Of a stretch of 64,000 nt of DNA, positions 37,596-47,239 are shown piece after piece; within the stretch, counting starts at the first letter, position 1; each line of letters opens with the position of its first letter. Location: contig CANIOW010000001.1 of the NCBI GenBank assembly GCA_947469285.1, forward strand, positions 124,001 through 188,000, written 5' to 3'. The notes beneath the pieces were generated by a model. That model was given only the letters and a program-made list of their open reading frames with translations. It was not told the DNA's origin and searched no databases. The translations under genes and the position numbers were made by a program. Source of the DNA: Gammaproteobacteria bacterium (lineage in GTDB: Bacteria; Pseudomonadota; Gammaproteobacteria; Steroidobacterales; Steroidobacteraceae).

Positions 37596-39545
37596 ATGGA
37601 AAGTAGTCATTCGCGCGAACCCATGCCTAAGCTGGCCTTGGCTGCGCTCGGCGTGGTGTTTGGGGACATCGGCACCAGCCCGCTTTATGCCCTGCGTGCC
37701 TGTCTCACGGCAGGCGGCGATACGGTGGCCTCCTCGCAGTCGGTGCTTGGTGTTTTGTCGCTGATCTTCTGGGCGATTGCACTGACGATTACGCTCAAGT
37801 ACGTCGTAATCGTCTTGCGCAACGATAACCGCGGTGAAGGTGGCGTATTGGCGTTGACCGCTTTGCTGGCTTCCGAGCGTTCGGCATTGTCGCCGGCGGT
37901 GATCGTGGCTCTGGGGCTGGCGGGAACGGCGCTTTTTTTTGGTGATGGTTCACTGACACCGGCGGTGACGGTGCTGTCGGCCGTGGAGGGCTTGACGCTC
38001 GCGGACCCGGCTTTTGGTCAGTTCGTGGTGCCGCTGACTGTGGTGGTGCTGGTGTTCTTGTTTCGGGCGCAGCATCAGGGCACGGGGGTTATCGGCGTGG
38101 TGTTCGGGCCGATTATGTTGCTTTGGTTTGTGGTGCTCGGCGTGCTGGGTATGGTGAACATTGTCGGCAACACGGGAGTGCTCGCCGCGATCAACCCAGC
38201 TTATGCGATTGGGTTTATCGCCCACCATGGTGGCGCGTCACTGGCAGTGCTGGCGGGAGCCTTCCTCGCGGTGACCGGGGGTGAGGCGCTCTACGCCGAT
38301 CTAGGTCATTTCGGGCGTCGCCCCATCCAGCTGGCTTGGCTGTATGTGGTGTGGCCAGGTTTGTTGCTGAACTACTTCGGGCAGGGAGCGCTATTGCTCG
38401 AACACCCCGAGGCGCTGCGCAATCCGTTTTATCTCATGGCGCCGCTGTCGCTGATTGTGCCGTTGGTGGTGCTGGCCGCTGCCGCCTCGGTTATCGCCTC
38501 GCAGGCAGTCATCTCTGGCGTGTTTTCCATTGCCCAGCAGGCGCAACAATTGGGCTTCCTGCCGCGCATGCAGATCAAGCAGACCTCTGATGATTCCTTT
38601 GGGCAGGTGTATGTACCGGCCGTGAACTGGGTGCTGTGTTGCGCGGCGATCAGTATTGTTATCGTCTTTAAGTCCTCGGAGGCGCTGGCTAATGCCTACG
38701 GCATTGCCGTCTCCAGCACGATGGTGATCGAGACCACTTTATTGGTCGCGTTGTTGTACGCACGCCATGTTGGGGCGTTTCAAAGTGACGCACTGGCGTA
38801 TACCGGCGCTGCCGATGCGGGCTCCCTCGGGGTGACCCAGACGGCGACTGGCAGTGCGTGGATGCTCTGGCTGTTGCTGCCGCTGGGTGTGCTCGATGTG
38901 GTGTTTTTCGTGGCTAACGTGCAGAAAATTCCTGCGGGCGGCTGGTTTCCACTCGTGTTCGGCGGTGGGGTGTACCTGGTGATGCGCACCTGGCAGATTG
39001 GCCGCATCAGCGTTTCTTCCTTATTGCAGCGGCAGGAGCGTTCAGTGGCCAGCTTCCTGGCACAGTGTGCCGCAACGCCGCCCATTCTTATCTCCGGCGC
39101 AGCCGTCTTTCTCACCAGCAATACCGAGGGTGTGCCGCGCACGCTGGTGCGTAATTTGCGCTTCAATGGCGTGATGCACGAGACCACGGTGGTCATGTCC
39201 ATGACCACAGAACGCATTCCGCGCGTGCCGCTGGGGACGAGGGTGCAGGTGATTCAGTTGGCGCCGCGCTTATGGCGAGTCAATGCCAAGGTGGGCTTCA
39301 AGGAAGATGCCGACGTGCCGGAGTTGCTACGCGCGGCAGAACGCTTAGGGTTGACGGTCCGCACGGATCAGGCGACCTATTTTCTGGGACGCGATCAGGT
39401 GGTGATTGGCCCTGGGACGCATGGCATGAGCGGCATTCGTAAGCGCTTGTTCTTGTTTATGGCGCGCAACGCGCTGTTCGCCGGCGCGGCATTCAAGCTG
39501 CCACCGGAGCGTATCGTCGAGGTGGGCGGACGCGTGGTGATCTAG
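37596..39545 (+). CDS. kup: Low-affinity potassium transporter Kup
   Basis: A 649-residue K+:H+ symporter. LAALGVVFGDIGTSPLYALR at the N-terminus and NRGEGGVLALTALL are Kup signatures, followed by 12 helices and a soluble C-terminal domain of about 150 residues. Its ATG follows the stop of the CorC-like gene directly, so translation should be coupled. Length is normal for the family. Confidence 0.96.
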   Translation: MESSHSREPMPKLALAALGVVFGDIGTSPLYALRACLTAGGDTVASSQSVLGVLSLIFWAIALTITLKYVVIVLRNDNRGEGGVLALTALLASERSALSPAVIVALGLAGTALFFGDGSLTPAVTVLSAVEGLTLADPAFGQFVVPLTVVVLVFLFRAQHQGTGVIGVVFGPIMLLWFVVLGVLGMVNIVGNTGVLAAINPAYAIGFIAHHGGASLAVLAGAFLAVTGGEALYADLGHFGRRPIQLAWLYVVWPGLLLNYFGQGALLLEHPEALRNPFYLMAPLSLIVPLVVLAAAASVIASQAVISGVFSIAQQAQQLGFLPRMQIKQTSDDSFGQVYVPAVNWVLCCAAISIVIVFKSSEALANAYGIAVSSTMVIETTLLVALLYARHVGAFQSDALAYTGAADAGSLGVTQTATGSAWMLWLLLPLGVLDVVFFVANVQKIPAGGWFPLVFGGGVYLVMRTWQIGRISVSSLLQRQERSVASFLAQCAATPPILISGAAVFLTSNTEGVPRTLVRNLRFNGVMHETTVVMSMTTERIPRVPLGTRVQVIQLAPRLWRVNAKVGFKEDADVPELLRAAERLGLTVRTDQATYFLGRDQVVIGPGTHGMSGIRKRLFLFMARNALFAGAAFKLPPERIVEVGGRVVI

Positions 39546-39592
39546 GCGCAGCGCAGCGCCGTGTGCGCGGCGCGCCTGTTGCTACACGGTTC

Positions 39593-40966
39593 TCAGATCC
39601 GGCCAACCACCGCATGGCGGCGCGAGTAGCTGAAGTAAATGACCAAACCGATCGCCATCCAGATGGCGAAGTATTTCCAGGTCTTGATTTCCAGCTGGGT
39701 CATCAGGAAGAGACAGAACACCACCCCGAGAATGGGCACTACTGGCATGAACGGCGTCTTGAAAGGACGTGGCAGTTCCGGCCGCGTCTTGCGCAATACC
39801 AGCACGCCGATGCAGACCACCACGAAGGCGAGCAGGGTGCCCATGTTGGTCAGCGAGGCGACCTCGTCGATCTTCGCGAACCCGGCGACGGCGGCCAGCA
39901 GGATGCCAACGGTGATGATGACCGTGATCGGTGTCTGGGTCTTCGGATTGACCTGGCTGAAGATGGCGGGCAGTAGCCCGTCACGGGACATGGCAAACAG
40001 CACGCGAGTCTGGCCGTAGTAGCACACCAGCATCACGGTGGTCAGGCCGGCAACCGCGCCGATGGAAGTCAGCAAGGCCGGTGTGCGCAGGCCCAGACTG
40101 AGCAACGCGGTGGACACGGGCGATGGGTTGTTGAGGGTGGTGTACGGCGCAATGCCGGTGAGCAGGCCGGCCACCAGCATGTAGAGCAAGGTGCAGACCA
40201 CCAGCGAGGCGATAATGCCGATGGGCAGATCGCGCTGGGGATTCTTCGCTTCCTCGGCGGCAGTAGAGACGGCGTCAAAGCCGACATAGGCGAAGAAAAT
40301 GAGCCCCGCGCCGCCGAACACACCTTGCAGGCCGAAGGGCATGAAGGGGTGATAGTTGGCGGTATTCACATGGCCCAGTGCCACGAAGATGAAGACCAGA
40401 ATGGAACACAGCTTAACGATGACGCCGAAGGCATTCAGCTTGGCGCTGCCGCTGATGCCGGCACAGAGCAGGCCACCGAGGGCGAGGATGATGGCCATCG
40501 CCGGTAAATTCACGAGGCCTCCTGCATGGGGTGGCGTGACCAATTCTTGTGGCAACACCACACCCAAGGCTTGCAAGCCGTTGTTCACATAGCCAGACCA
40601 GCCGATGGCAACTGCCGAAACCGCCAGACCGTACTCCAGCACCAGCGCCCAGCCGACAACCCACGCAACGATTTCGCCGAGCCCGGCGTAGGCATAGCCG
40701 TAGGCGCTGCCGCTGCCACCCACCGCGGAGGAGAGCTCTGCGTAGGCCAAGGCCGCAAAGCCGCAGGCCGTGCCGGCGACGATGTAGGAGAGGATGACCG
40801 CCGGGCCAGCCTTGGTGGCGGCCGCAATGCCCGTCAGCACGAAAATGCCGGCACCGATGATGGCGCCGATACCGAGGAAGGTCAGATCCCAGGGGCCCAG
40901 GGTGCGTTTCAGGCCCGTGTCCGAATGGGCGTGGGTGTTGACCTGCTTGAGGCGGAACAAACTCAT
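39593..40966 (-). CDS. APC-superfamily amino acid permease (CAT type)
   Basis: A 457-residue, 12-helix amino acid transporter. GAIIGAGIFVLTG in helix 1 is the glycine-rich substrate-binding loop, and FFAYVGFDAVSTAAEEAKNP in helix 6 matches the cationic amino acid transporter group. ATG 40964-40966 has GGGAG upstream. The longer reading frame to 41110 lacks a signal. It is convergent with kup; the 47 bp between them are GC-rich but contain no T-run terminator. Confidence 0.92.
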   Translation of the reverse strand: MSLFRLKQVNTHAHSDTGLKRTLGPWDLTFLGIGAIIGAGIFVLTGIAAATKAGPAVILSYIVAGTACGFAALAYAELSSAVGGSGSAYGYAYAGLGEIVAWVVGWALVLEYGLAVSAVAIGWSGYVNNGLQALGVVLPQELVTPPHAGGLVNLPAMAIILALGGLLCAGISGSAKLNAFGVIVKLCSILVFIFVALGHVNTANYHPFMPFGLQGVFGGAGLIFFAYVGFDAVSTAAEEAKNPQRDLPIGIIASLVVCTLLYMLVAGLLTGIAPYTTLNNPSPVSTALLSLGLRTPALLTSIGAVAGLTTVMLVCYYGQTRVLFAMSRDGLLPAIFSQVNPKTQTPITVIITVGILLAAVAGFAKIDEVASLTNMGTLLAFVVVCIGVLVLRKTRPELPRPFKTPFMPVVPILGVVFCLFLMTQLEIKTWKYFAIWMAIGLVIYFSYSRRHAVVGRI

Positions 40967-41090
40967 TCTGTGACTCCCGGGAACCTGTGGATGGCAGGCA
41001 CATGTGCTACGCGCCGAACTCGACTGTAGCAGGGACGGCGTGTCGGGAGCAGGGGAACCGCGGCGGCTCACGGTTCGGGGTGAAAACGCC

Positions 41091-41921
41091 TCAGGTGTTG
41101 GCAGAGGCATCCGGGAGGTGCGGTCGCAGCGCCTCGATCAGCGCCGTATAGGCCTTGGGTGACCCTGCCACGAGCTGCCCTTCATCCTCGTACTGCTCGC
41201 CACTGAAGGTTCCGACCTGACCGCCGGCCTCCTGCACCATCAGCAGGCCTGCGGCGGTATCCCAGGGCTGGAGGCCAAATTCGAAGAGGCAGTCAAACCG
41301 ACCCGCAGCCACGTAGGCGAGGTCCAGCGAGGGGCAGCCGGTGCGGCGGACCCCTGAGCTTAGGTCCATGACGGTGCCGAGCATGTTCAGGTAGGCGGTG
41401 CGCCACTGCGCATTGGCATGGGGTGGGAAGCCGGTACCCACCAGCGCTCCTTCCAAGTTCTTCGCCGTGCTAACGCGTAGCCGGCGGCTCTCCAGCATGG
41501 CGCCGCCACCACGGGTGGTGGTGAAGAGTTCTTGCCGGTTGGGGTCGTAGATAACCCCGTGTTCCAGACGGCCGCGCACGCGAATGCCGATAGAAACAGC
41601 GAATTGTGGCAATCCGTGCATGAAGTTGGTGGTGCCGTCGAGCGGGTCGACGATCCAGTCCACCTCGTCTTCCGACTCATAACGGTTGCGCGGCGGCTCG
41701 CCGGCCAGCGCACCACCCTCTTCACCCAGGATGTGGTGATGGGGGTAGGCTTTGCGGATCGTTTCGATGATGTCGCGTTCGGCGGCACGGTCGATGTCGG
41801 TGACGAAGTCGTTGCGCCCCTTGGAGAACACCTCCACACGGTCCAGTCGCCCGAGGTTGCGGGCGGCGAAATCTCCAGCGCGGCGCGCAGCACGCACGGC
41901 GATATTGAGCAGGGGATGCAT
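41091..41921 (-). CDS. suhB: Inositol-1-monophosphatase family protein SuhB
   Basis: A 276-residue Mg2+-dependent phosphatase with the metal-binding motifs HILGEEGG, DPLDGTTNFMHGLP and WDTAAGLLMVQEAGG. ATG 41919-41921 with GAGGA upstream is the likely start. In E. coli SuhB also binds RNA polymerase/Nus factors for rRNA antitermination. It is divergent from the trmJ fusion gene, exactly as suhB is divergent from trmJ in E. coli. Confidence 0.96.
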   Translation of the reverse strand: MHPLLNIAVRAARRAGDFAARNLGRLDRVEVFSKGRNDFVTDIDRAAERDIIETIRKAYPHHHILGEEGGALAGEPPRNRYESEDEVDWIVDPLDGTTNFMHGLPQFAVSIGIRVRGRLEHGVIYDPNRQELFTTTRGGGAMLESRRLRVSTAKNLEGALVGTGFPPHANAQWRTAYLNMLGTVMDLSSGVRRTGCPSLDLAYVAAGRFDCLFEFGLQPWDTAAGLLMVQEAGGQVGTFSGEQYEDEGQLVAGSPKAYTALIEALRPHLPDASANT

Positions 41922-42024
41922 GAGGCAGTCCTCGTCCGTTGGGGTGAGCAGGAGCGGTAAAGAGCGCGGGCGGGCGACGCAGGCCAACCGGGGCGGGCAG
42001 CATAGCAGACTACAATAGCCCGTT

Positions 42025-44418
42025 ATGACTCCTCACCACCCCGTTCGCATCGTTCTCGTCGAACCGAGCCACCCTGGCAATATCGGCGCCGTGGCGCGCG
42101 CCATGAAGAATATGGGGCTGACAGAACTGTGGCTGGTCGCGCCGCGGCAATTCCCGCACGCCGAGGCCACGGCGCTCGCCGCGGGTGCTGCCGACCTGTT
42201 GGTCGGCGCCCGGGTAGTGGATACCGTGGAGCAGGCACTGACCGGCTGTGGGTGGGTGCTCGGGACGACCGCCCGTGTGCGCACACAGTATCCCTGGCCG
42301 ATTCTGGCGGCGCGGGAGGCGGCGTTGCGTGCCACGGGTGAGGCTGCTGTGGCGCCGGTGGCGCTGTTGTTTGGCCCCGAGCGGACCGGGCTCACCAACG
42401 ACCATCTGGCGCTGTGCCACGCGCTGGTCCAAATCCCCTGCAACCCGGATTACAGTTCGTTGAATCTCGCGCAGGCGGTGTTGTTGCTCGCGTATGAGCT
42501 GCGGATGGCGGCGGGAGCGACGCTGCTGCTGCCGGAACGTGAGTCGCCGCTGCCGGCGGTCGAGTCCGTCGAGCACCTCTACACCCACCTGGAACGGGTG
42601 ATGCAGCGCGCCGCCTTTGATACCCACGGCCAACCCGAACACGTGTCACGCCGCCTGCGTCGCTTATTGCATCGCGCGGTGCCTGACACCCAGGAGCTGA
42701 ATCTGCTGCGTGGCTTTCTCGGCGCCGTGGAAACCGCGTTGCCGGCAACGCCGTCACTCGCGGCACCATCGCCGGAGGCTGCGGGCTACTTCGACCACGC
42801 GGCAACCACGCCGCTACGGTCGGTGGCGCGGACGGCCTTGCTCGCGGCACTGGACGGTACGCGGCGTGACGATGACCCGGTGGCCGAGGGTGTGACCGGC
42901 AACCCGACCACGCCGGCCCATCTGCCCGGTCGCCGCGCGGCGGCTCGTCTGCTGGCGGCGCGGACCCAACTGGCTGCCTGTGTCGGCGCCGTGCCTGAGG
43001 CGCTGGTGTTCACTTCGGGGGCCACGGAAGCCGACAATCTGGCGATTCTCGGTGCCGCTCGGGGAGCGAAAACGCGGGGACGACATGTGCTCACTGCCAA
43101 GACCGAACATCGCGCAGTGCTCGATGCCTGCGCGCAGTTGTCGCGTGAGGGTTTTGAGGTGCAATACCTCGAGCCCGACGCCAGTGGTCGGGTGGCAGCG
43201 GCGGTGGTGGCCAGCGCACTGCGAGCAGACACGGTACTGGTGTCATTGATGCTGGTGAACAACGAAACCGGTGTGGTACAGGACCTGGCCGGTATTGCCA
43301 GCGTTTGCCGCCCACGTGGCGTGCTGTTGCATACCGATGCGGCGCAGGCCCTCGGCAAAGTGCCCGTGGACGTCATTCAGCTCGGCGTCGACTTGCTCAG
43401 TTTGTCGGCGCATAAGTGCGGCGGTCCGGTCGGCGTGGGCGCCTTGTATGTGCGGCGTCTGCCGCGGCCAGTGCTTGAGCCGCTGCTGTACGGTGGTGGG
43501 CAGGAAGCCGGTTTGCGACCGGGAACACCACCGGTGGCGCTGGCGGCGGCCTTCGCCGCGGCAGCGGTAGAGGCGGTGGCGCAGTTGCTGGCCGCCGGCG
43601 CGCACTTTGCGGCGCTAGGCGAACAGCTACAGGCTGCCCTGGCCGGCGTGTCTGGCTGGCAGTTGAACGCCGCCGCTGCGCCGCGGTCGCCCGCCATTCT
43701 CAGCTTCACGTTTGACGATATTGATGGCGAGAGTCTGTTGCTGGCCATGGAACCCTTTGCGGTGGCCAGTGGCGCGGCCTGCAGTAGCGTGTCGCGCGAG
43801 CCCTCGGCAGTGCTGCGCGCCCTCGGCCATGACGATGCGCGTGCCGAGGCAACGTTGCGAGTGAGCTTGGGCTGGACCACGACCGCCGCGCAGGTGGCGG
43901 CGCTTGGTGAGCATCTGTGCCGTGTGGTCCTGCGGCTGCGCGGGCTCGACCACCCGGAGCCGGGGGCCCCCCGTGACCCACTGCTGGCTCGGGCGGTGCT
44001 GGCCGAGGCCGCGGCGGCCCCGCCAGGGGCCTATTCCAGGCGCCTACGCCATTGGGTGGCGATGCCGTTAAGGGCCTGGCTGGATTCGCCGCTCCCAGGC
44101 CCCTGCTGCGAGGCGGGTGCTACCGACGCCGGGTCGCGTACTGCGGTCACGTTCCGCGCTGGGAGCGATGGGCATGGTGGGACCCGCGTACGTTGGCGCG
44201 CCCGCGGTTGCCCGCATGTGCTGGGGGCCTGCGAAGTCATGGCGGAAACCCTCGAGCGGGAGCTGGTGGCCCGTGCCCGAGACCCCATGCTGGGTAGCAC
44301 GGCCACCGATTTACGGTTGTTTGCCGCCGCTGTCGACGCGCCGCCCGAAAAATTGTCGAAACTTTTGGTGGTGATCGAGGCCGCAGCGGCCCTGCGAAGC
44401 CGTTACACTGCCCCCTGA
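42025..44418 (+). CDS. TrmJ - IscS-type cysteine desulfurase - IscU-like triple fusion
   Basis: A single 797-residue open frame. Residues 1 to about 245 are a SPOUT tRNA 2'-O-methyltransferase (VEPSHPGNIGAVARAMKNMG, LFGPERTGLTN), the TrmJ enzyme for position 32. Residues about 253-640 are a class V cysteine desulfurase with TEHRAV (His362), the PLP lysine in SAHKCGG (Lys464) and the persulfide cysteine in SGAACSS (Cys586), all intact. Residues about 650-797 resemble IscU (RGCPHVLGACEVMAE; PPEKLS), but only Cys729 matches a cluster ligand: by eye, the other two are Ala702 and Lys779. It replaces trmJ-iscR-iscS-iscU in the usual order, with no iscR. CTACAATAG 15 bases upstream suggests a leaderless transcript. 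Confidence 0.9.
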   Translation: MTPHHPVRIVLVEPSHPGNIGAVARAMKNMGLTELWLVAPRQFPHAEATALAAGAADLLVGARVVDTVEQALTGCGWVLGTTARVRTQYPWPILAAREAALRATGEAAVAPVALLFGPERTGLTNDHLALCHALVQIPCNPDYSSLNLAQAVLLLAYELRMAAGATLLLPERESPLPAVESVEHLYTHLERVMQRAAFDTHGQPEHVSRRLRRLLHRAVPDTQELNLLRGFLGAVETALPATPSLAAPSPEAAGYFDHAATTPLRSVARTALLAALDGTRRDDDPVAEGVTGNPTTPAHLPGRRAAARLLAARTQLAACVGAVPEALVFTSGATEADNLAILGAARGAKTRGRHVLTAKTEHRAVLDACAQLSREGFEVQYLEPDASGRVAAAVVASALRADTVLVSLMLVNNETGVVQDLAGIASVCRPRGVLLHTDAAQALGKVPVDVIQLGVDLLSLSAHKCGGPVGVGALYVRRLPRPVLEPLLYGGGQEAGLRPGTPPVALAAAFAAAAVEAVAQLLAAGAHFAALGEQLQAALAGVSGWQLNAAAAPRSPAILSFTFDDIDGESLLLAMEPFAVASGAACSSVSREPSAVLRALGHDDARAEATLRVSLGWTTTAAQVAALGEHLCRVVLRLRGLDHPEPGAPRDPLLARAVLAEAAAAPPGAYSRRLRHWVAMPLRAWLDSPLPGPCCEAGATDAGSRTAVTFRAGSDGHGGTRVRWRARGCPHVLGACEVMAETLERELVARARDPMLGSTATDLRLFAAAVDAPPEKLSKLLVVIEAAAALRSRYTAP

Positions 44419-44435
44419 CCTTCAGGAATATTGCC

Positions 44436-44759
44436 ATGGCCATCCACCTCACCGCTGCCGCTGCCGACCGCGTCAAGCATTTCCTCGCCTCACGTGGCAA
44501 GGGGGAGGGTTTGCGTCTGGGGGTGAAGAAAACCGGCTGTTCCGGATGGGCCTGGGTGGTCGACTACGCCGACACGGTGGACCCGGCCGACCTGATATTC
44601 GAGGCGGAAGGCGTGAAAGTGTTCGTGGACCCCGCGAGCCTGCCGCTGATTGACGGCACCACTGTCGATTTCCGTAAGCAAGGCCTGAATGAGTCATTCG
44701 CCTTCTCCAACCCCCTGGCGAAAGGGGAATGCGGGTGCGGAGAGAGCTTTAACGTCTGA
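44436..44759 (+). CDS. iscA: A-type Fe-S carrier IscA
   Basis: A 107-residue HesB/IscA-fold protein with the three conserved cysteines in KKTGCSGWAW and ECGCGESF. These proteins carry iron or 4Fe-4S clusters to targets. It follows the triple-fusion gene by 17 bases and lies upstream of ndk, the place of iscA in an isc operon. hscB, hscA, fdx and iscX are not present after it. Confidence 0.95.
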   Translation: MAIHLTAAAADRVKHFLASRGKGEGLRLGVKKTGCSGWAWVVDYADTVDPADLIFEAEGVKVFVDPASLPLIDGTTVDFRKQGLNESFAFSNPLAKGECGCGESFNV

Positions 44760-44815
44760 AATCGAGGCTGGGCCCCTGTTTCACCGACGAGAAAAATCCT
44801 TTTTCTTTTAAGCAC

Positions 44816-44844
44816 TTGGCGCATTGGCAGATGCCGGATACACT
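44816..44844 (+). promoter_or_regulatory. ndk promoter
   Basis: TTGGCG (44816-44821) and TACACT (44839-44844) are separated by 17 bp, giving a good sigma-70-type promoter 40 bp upstream of ndk. GAGG precedes the ndk ATG. It gives the ndk-to-der block a start independent of iscA. Confidence 0.5.
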
Positions 44845-44883
44845 TGGCGGCTCGGTTTTTAGCCCACCATCCTTGAGGTTTCC

Positions 44884-45315
44884 ATGGCCATCGAACGCAC
44901 CATCTCCATTATCAAGCCAGACGGCGTCCAGAAGAACGTCATCGGTGAGGTCTATCGCCGCTTCGAGCAGGCTGGTCTGCGGATCGTCGCCGCGCGTATG
45001 GCGCAGCTCAGCCCAGCCCAAGCCGGGGCATTCTATGCGGTGCACGCTGCGCGGCCGTTCTACGCCGACCTGTGCGCCTACATGACCTCCGGTCCGGTCA
45101 TGATCCAGGTACTGGAAGGTGAGAATGCCGTCGCTGTTCACCGCGATCTCATGGGCGCCACGGACCCGAAGAAGGCAGCTGCCGGCACCATCCGCGCGGA
45201 TCTGGCCGACAGCATCGAGGAAAATGTGGTGCACGGCTCGGACAGTGCTGAGAACGCAGCGCGCGAGCTGGCTTTCTTTTTCAGCGAGACGGAGCTTTGT
45301 CCGCGCACGCGCTGA
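44884..45315 (+). CDS. ndk: Nucleoside diphosphate kinase
   Basis: A 143-residue enzyme that balances (d)NTP pools through a phosphohistidine. [16 protein letters not shown] at the N-terminus and the catalytic histidine in [12 protein letters not shown] are diagnostic. Length is typical of gammaproteobacteria. It is followed by rlmN, as in E. coli-like genomes. Confidence 0.97.
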   Translation: MAIERTISIIKPDGVQKNVIGEVYRRFEQAGLRIVAARMAQLSPAQAGAFYAVHAARPFYADLCAYMTSGPVMIQVLEGENAVAVHRDLMGATDPKKAAAGTIRADLADSIEENVVHGSDSAENAARELAFFFSETELCPRTR

Positions 45316-45339
45316 GCGCGTGACGCCGGGCCCTTCAAC

Positions 45340-46470
45340 ATGGACGCGCCTGTCACCAAGGTGAACCTGCTCGGGCTGACTCGCCTTGAGCTGGACGCCT
45401 TCGTGGCGGGCCTCGGCGAAAAGCCGTTTCGGGCGCGTCAACTGATGAAGTGGCTCTATAAGGCGGGCGTCGCCGACTTCGACGCCATGACCGACTTGGC
45501 CAAAGGGTTTCGCGCCAAGCTCGCGGTCGCCGCTGAGGTGCGTCTGCCAGAAGTACTGCTGGAGCAGGCGTCAGCCGACGGCACCCGTAAATGGCTGCTG
45601 CGCGCGGCCAGTCGCGATGCGCCTGCGCAAGCCATCGAGATGGTGTTTATCCCGGAGCCCGGCCGCGGCACCTTGTGCATTTCCTCTCAGGTTGGCTGTG
45701 CCCTGGACTGCCAGTTTTGTAGCACGGGGCAGCAAGGATTCAACCGTAATCTAGAAGCGGGCGAGATCGTCGGTCAGGTGTTCCTGGCGAATCAGTTGCT
45801 CGGTCGCGGACCCGCTGGGGAACGTGCCGTTACCAATGTGGTGCTGATGGGCATGGGAGAGCCGCTGGCCAACTACAAGGCGGTGGTGCCGGCGTTGCAG
45901 GTCATGCTGGACGATCTGGGCTACGACCTGTCGCGTCGCCGCGTGACGCTGTCGACCTCCGGGCTGGTACCGCAGTTGTACAAGCTGGCCGAAGAGTGCA
46001 GCGTGGCACTGGCGGTGTCGCTGCATGCGCCGAATGACGCACTGCGCGATCAACTGGTGCCCATCAATCGCAAGCACCGGATTGCCGAATTACTTGAAGC
46101 CTGCTGGCACTATCTGGAAAAGCAGAACGGCCGCAATATTACTTTCGAGTACGTGATGCTCGATGGCGTCAATGACCAGCCCGAACATGCGCGCGAACTG
46201 ACCCAGCTGCTGCGCGGCCGCGAGGCCAAGGTCAACCTGATTCCCTTCAATCCCTATCCTGGCACGCGCTACCGGCGTTCTCCGGCGCCGGTGATCAGTG
46301 CTTTCCGCGAATATCTGAATACCCATGGCGTCACCTGTACGGTGCGGCGCACGCGTGGCGATGACATCGATGCTGCCTGCGGTCAGTTGGTCGGTCGGGT
46401 AGCGGACCGCACCACGGTCCGGCTTGGACAGAAAACATTTCGACTTGATGTTCAGACAGGTGCGGCATGA
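45340..46470 (+). CDS. rlmN: Dual-specificity 23S rRNA A2503 / tRNA A37 methyltransferase RlmN
   Basis: A 376-residue radical SAM enzyme that makes 2-methyladenosine in 23S rRNA and some tRNAs. The cluster cysteines are Cys120, Cys124 and Cys127 (GCALDCQFC). The two mechanistic cysteines are Cys113 (TLCISSQ) and Cys347 (DAACGQ), with the same spacing as in E. coli. Its stop overlaps pilF by four bases. Confidence 0.97.
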   Translation: MDAPVTKVNLLGLTRLELDAFVAGLGEKPFRARQLMKWLYKAGVADFDAMTDLAKGFRAKLAVAAEVRLPEVLLEQASADGTRKWLLRAASRDAPAQAIEMVFIPEPGRGTLCISSQVGCALDCQFCSTGQQGFNRNLEAGEIVGQVFLANQLLGRGPAGERAVTNVVLMGMGEPLANYKAVVPALQVMLDDLGYDLSRRRVTLSTSGLVPQLYKLAEECSVALAVSLHAPNDALRDQLVPINRKHRIAELLEACWHYLEKQNGRNITFEYVMLDGVNDQPEHARELTQLLRGREAKVNLIPFNPYPGTRYRRSPAPVISAFREYLNTHGVTCTVRRTRGDDIDAACGQLVGRVADRTTVRLGQKTFRLDVQTGAA

Positions 46471-47234
46471 GCCTCGCGCCAGGGCTAAGGCGCTGCGCGG
46501 CCGGTCTTTTGTGCACGCTGCTGGTCAATGGTTGGGCGGTGGCAGAGAACGCCTCCACCGAGAACGCGGCCCACGCGAATGTACAGCTGGGCGTGGGCTA
46601 TTTGCGCCAGAACAATCTGGCGGTGGCGCAGCAGGTGCTGGAGCGCGCACTCGCGCAAAACCCGAAAGACCCCGCGGTGCATACGGCGCTGGGTTTGCTG
46701 TACGAGCGCTTGGGGCAATCGGCACGCGCTGATACTCATTATGGCCGCGCACTGCGCATGGCCCCACAAGACCCGGAAGTACTGAACAACTACGCGGTGT
46801 TCTTGTGCCGTCGTGGTGAGGCGCCGCGTGGAGAGAAACTGTTTCTGCAGGCCGCTGCCAACCCGCTCTACCGGACGCCGGAGGTGGCGCTGACCAATGC
46901 GGGTGTCTGTGCCCGTGCGGCCGGACGTCCGGAACCGGCTGAGCAGTACCTGCGCCGTGCCATCAAGCTGAAAGCGGATTTCGCCGACGCGCTGTTGCCG
47001 CTGGCGGAACTGTCCCTGGAGAAAGGCAACACGCTCAGCGCACGCGGTTTTTTGCAGCGTCTGCTGGCGATTGGCCCGGCCACCGCTGAAACGCTCTGGC
47101 TGGGGCTGCGTATTGAGCAAGCTGCTGGCGATGCCGCCGCGGTGCAGGACTACCAGCAACGGCTGGAACGTGAATTTCCACAATTCGAACCGGTGCGGGC
47201 TTTGCGCAATGCCGCTCCGCCAGGCAAGGGGTAA
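46467..47234 (+). CDS. pilF: Type IV pilus biogenesis/stability protein PilF (PilW), TPR protein
   Basis: A 255-residue TPR protein with a signal-like N-terminus and about six repeats ([47 protein letters not shown]...). In Pseudomonas PilF is the outer-membrane lipoprotein that places the PilQ secretin. Here the segment after the hydrophobic stretch (VNGWAVAEN) lacks a clear lipobox, so it may be periplasmic. Position between rlmN and rodZ is the normal one. Confidence 0.9.
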   Translation: MSLAPGLRRCAAGLLCTLLVNGWAVAENASTENAAHANVQLGVGYLRQNNLAVAQQVLERALAQNPKDPAVHTALGLLYERLGQSARADTHYGRALRMAPQDPEVLNNYAVFLCRRGEAPRGEKLFLQAAANPLYRTPEVALTNAGVCARAAGRPEPAEQYLRRAIKLKADFADALLPLAELSLEKGNTLSARGFLQRLLAIGPATAETLWLGLRIEQAAGDAAAVQDYQQRLEREFPQFEPVRALRNAAPPGKG

Positions 47235-47239
47235 ACCAA

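Noticed and set aside
39546-39592. GC-rich inverted sequence between convergent kup and APC genes
   Set aside because: No clean stem of useful length and no T-run on either strand, so I do not call a terminator.
42740-42800. Possible artificial joining of trmJ and iscS by a sequencing error
   Set aside because: The frame passes through without homopolymers, stops or loss of conserved residues on either side, so a true fusion is the simpler reading; it remains worth confirming experimentally.
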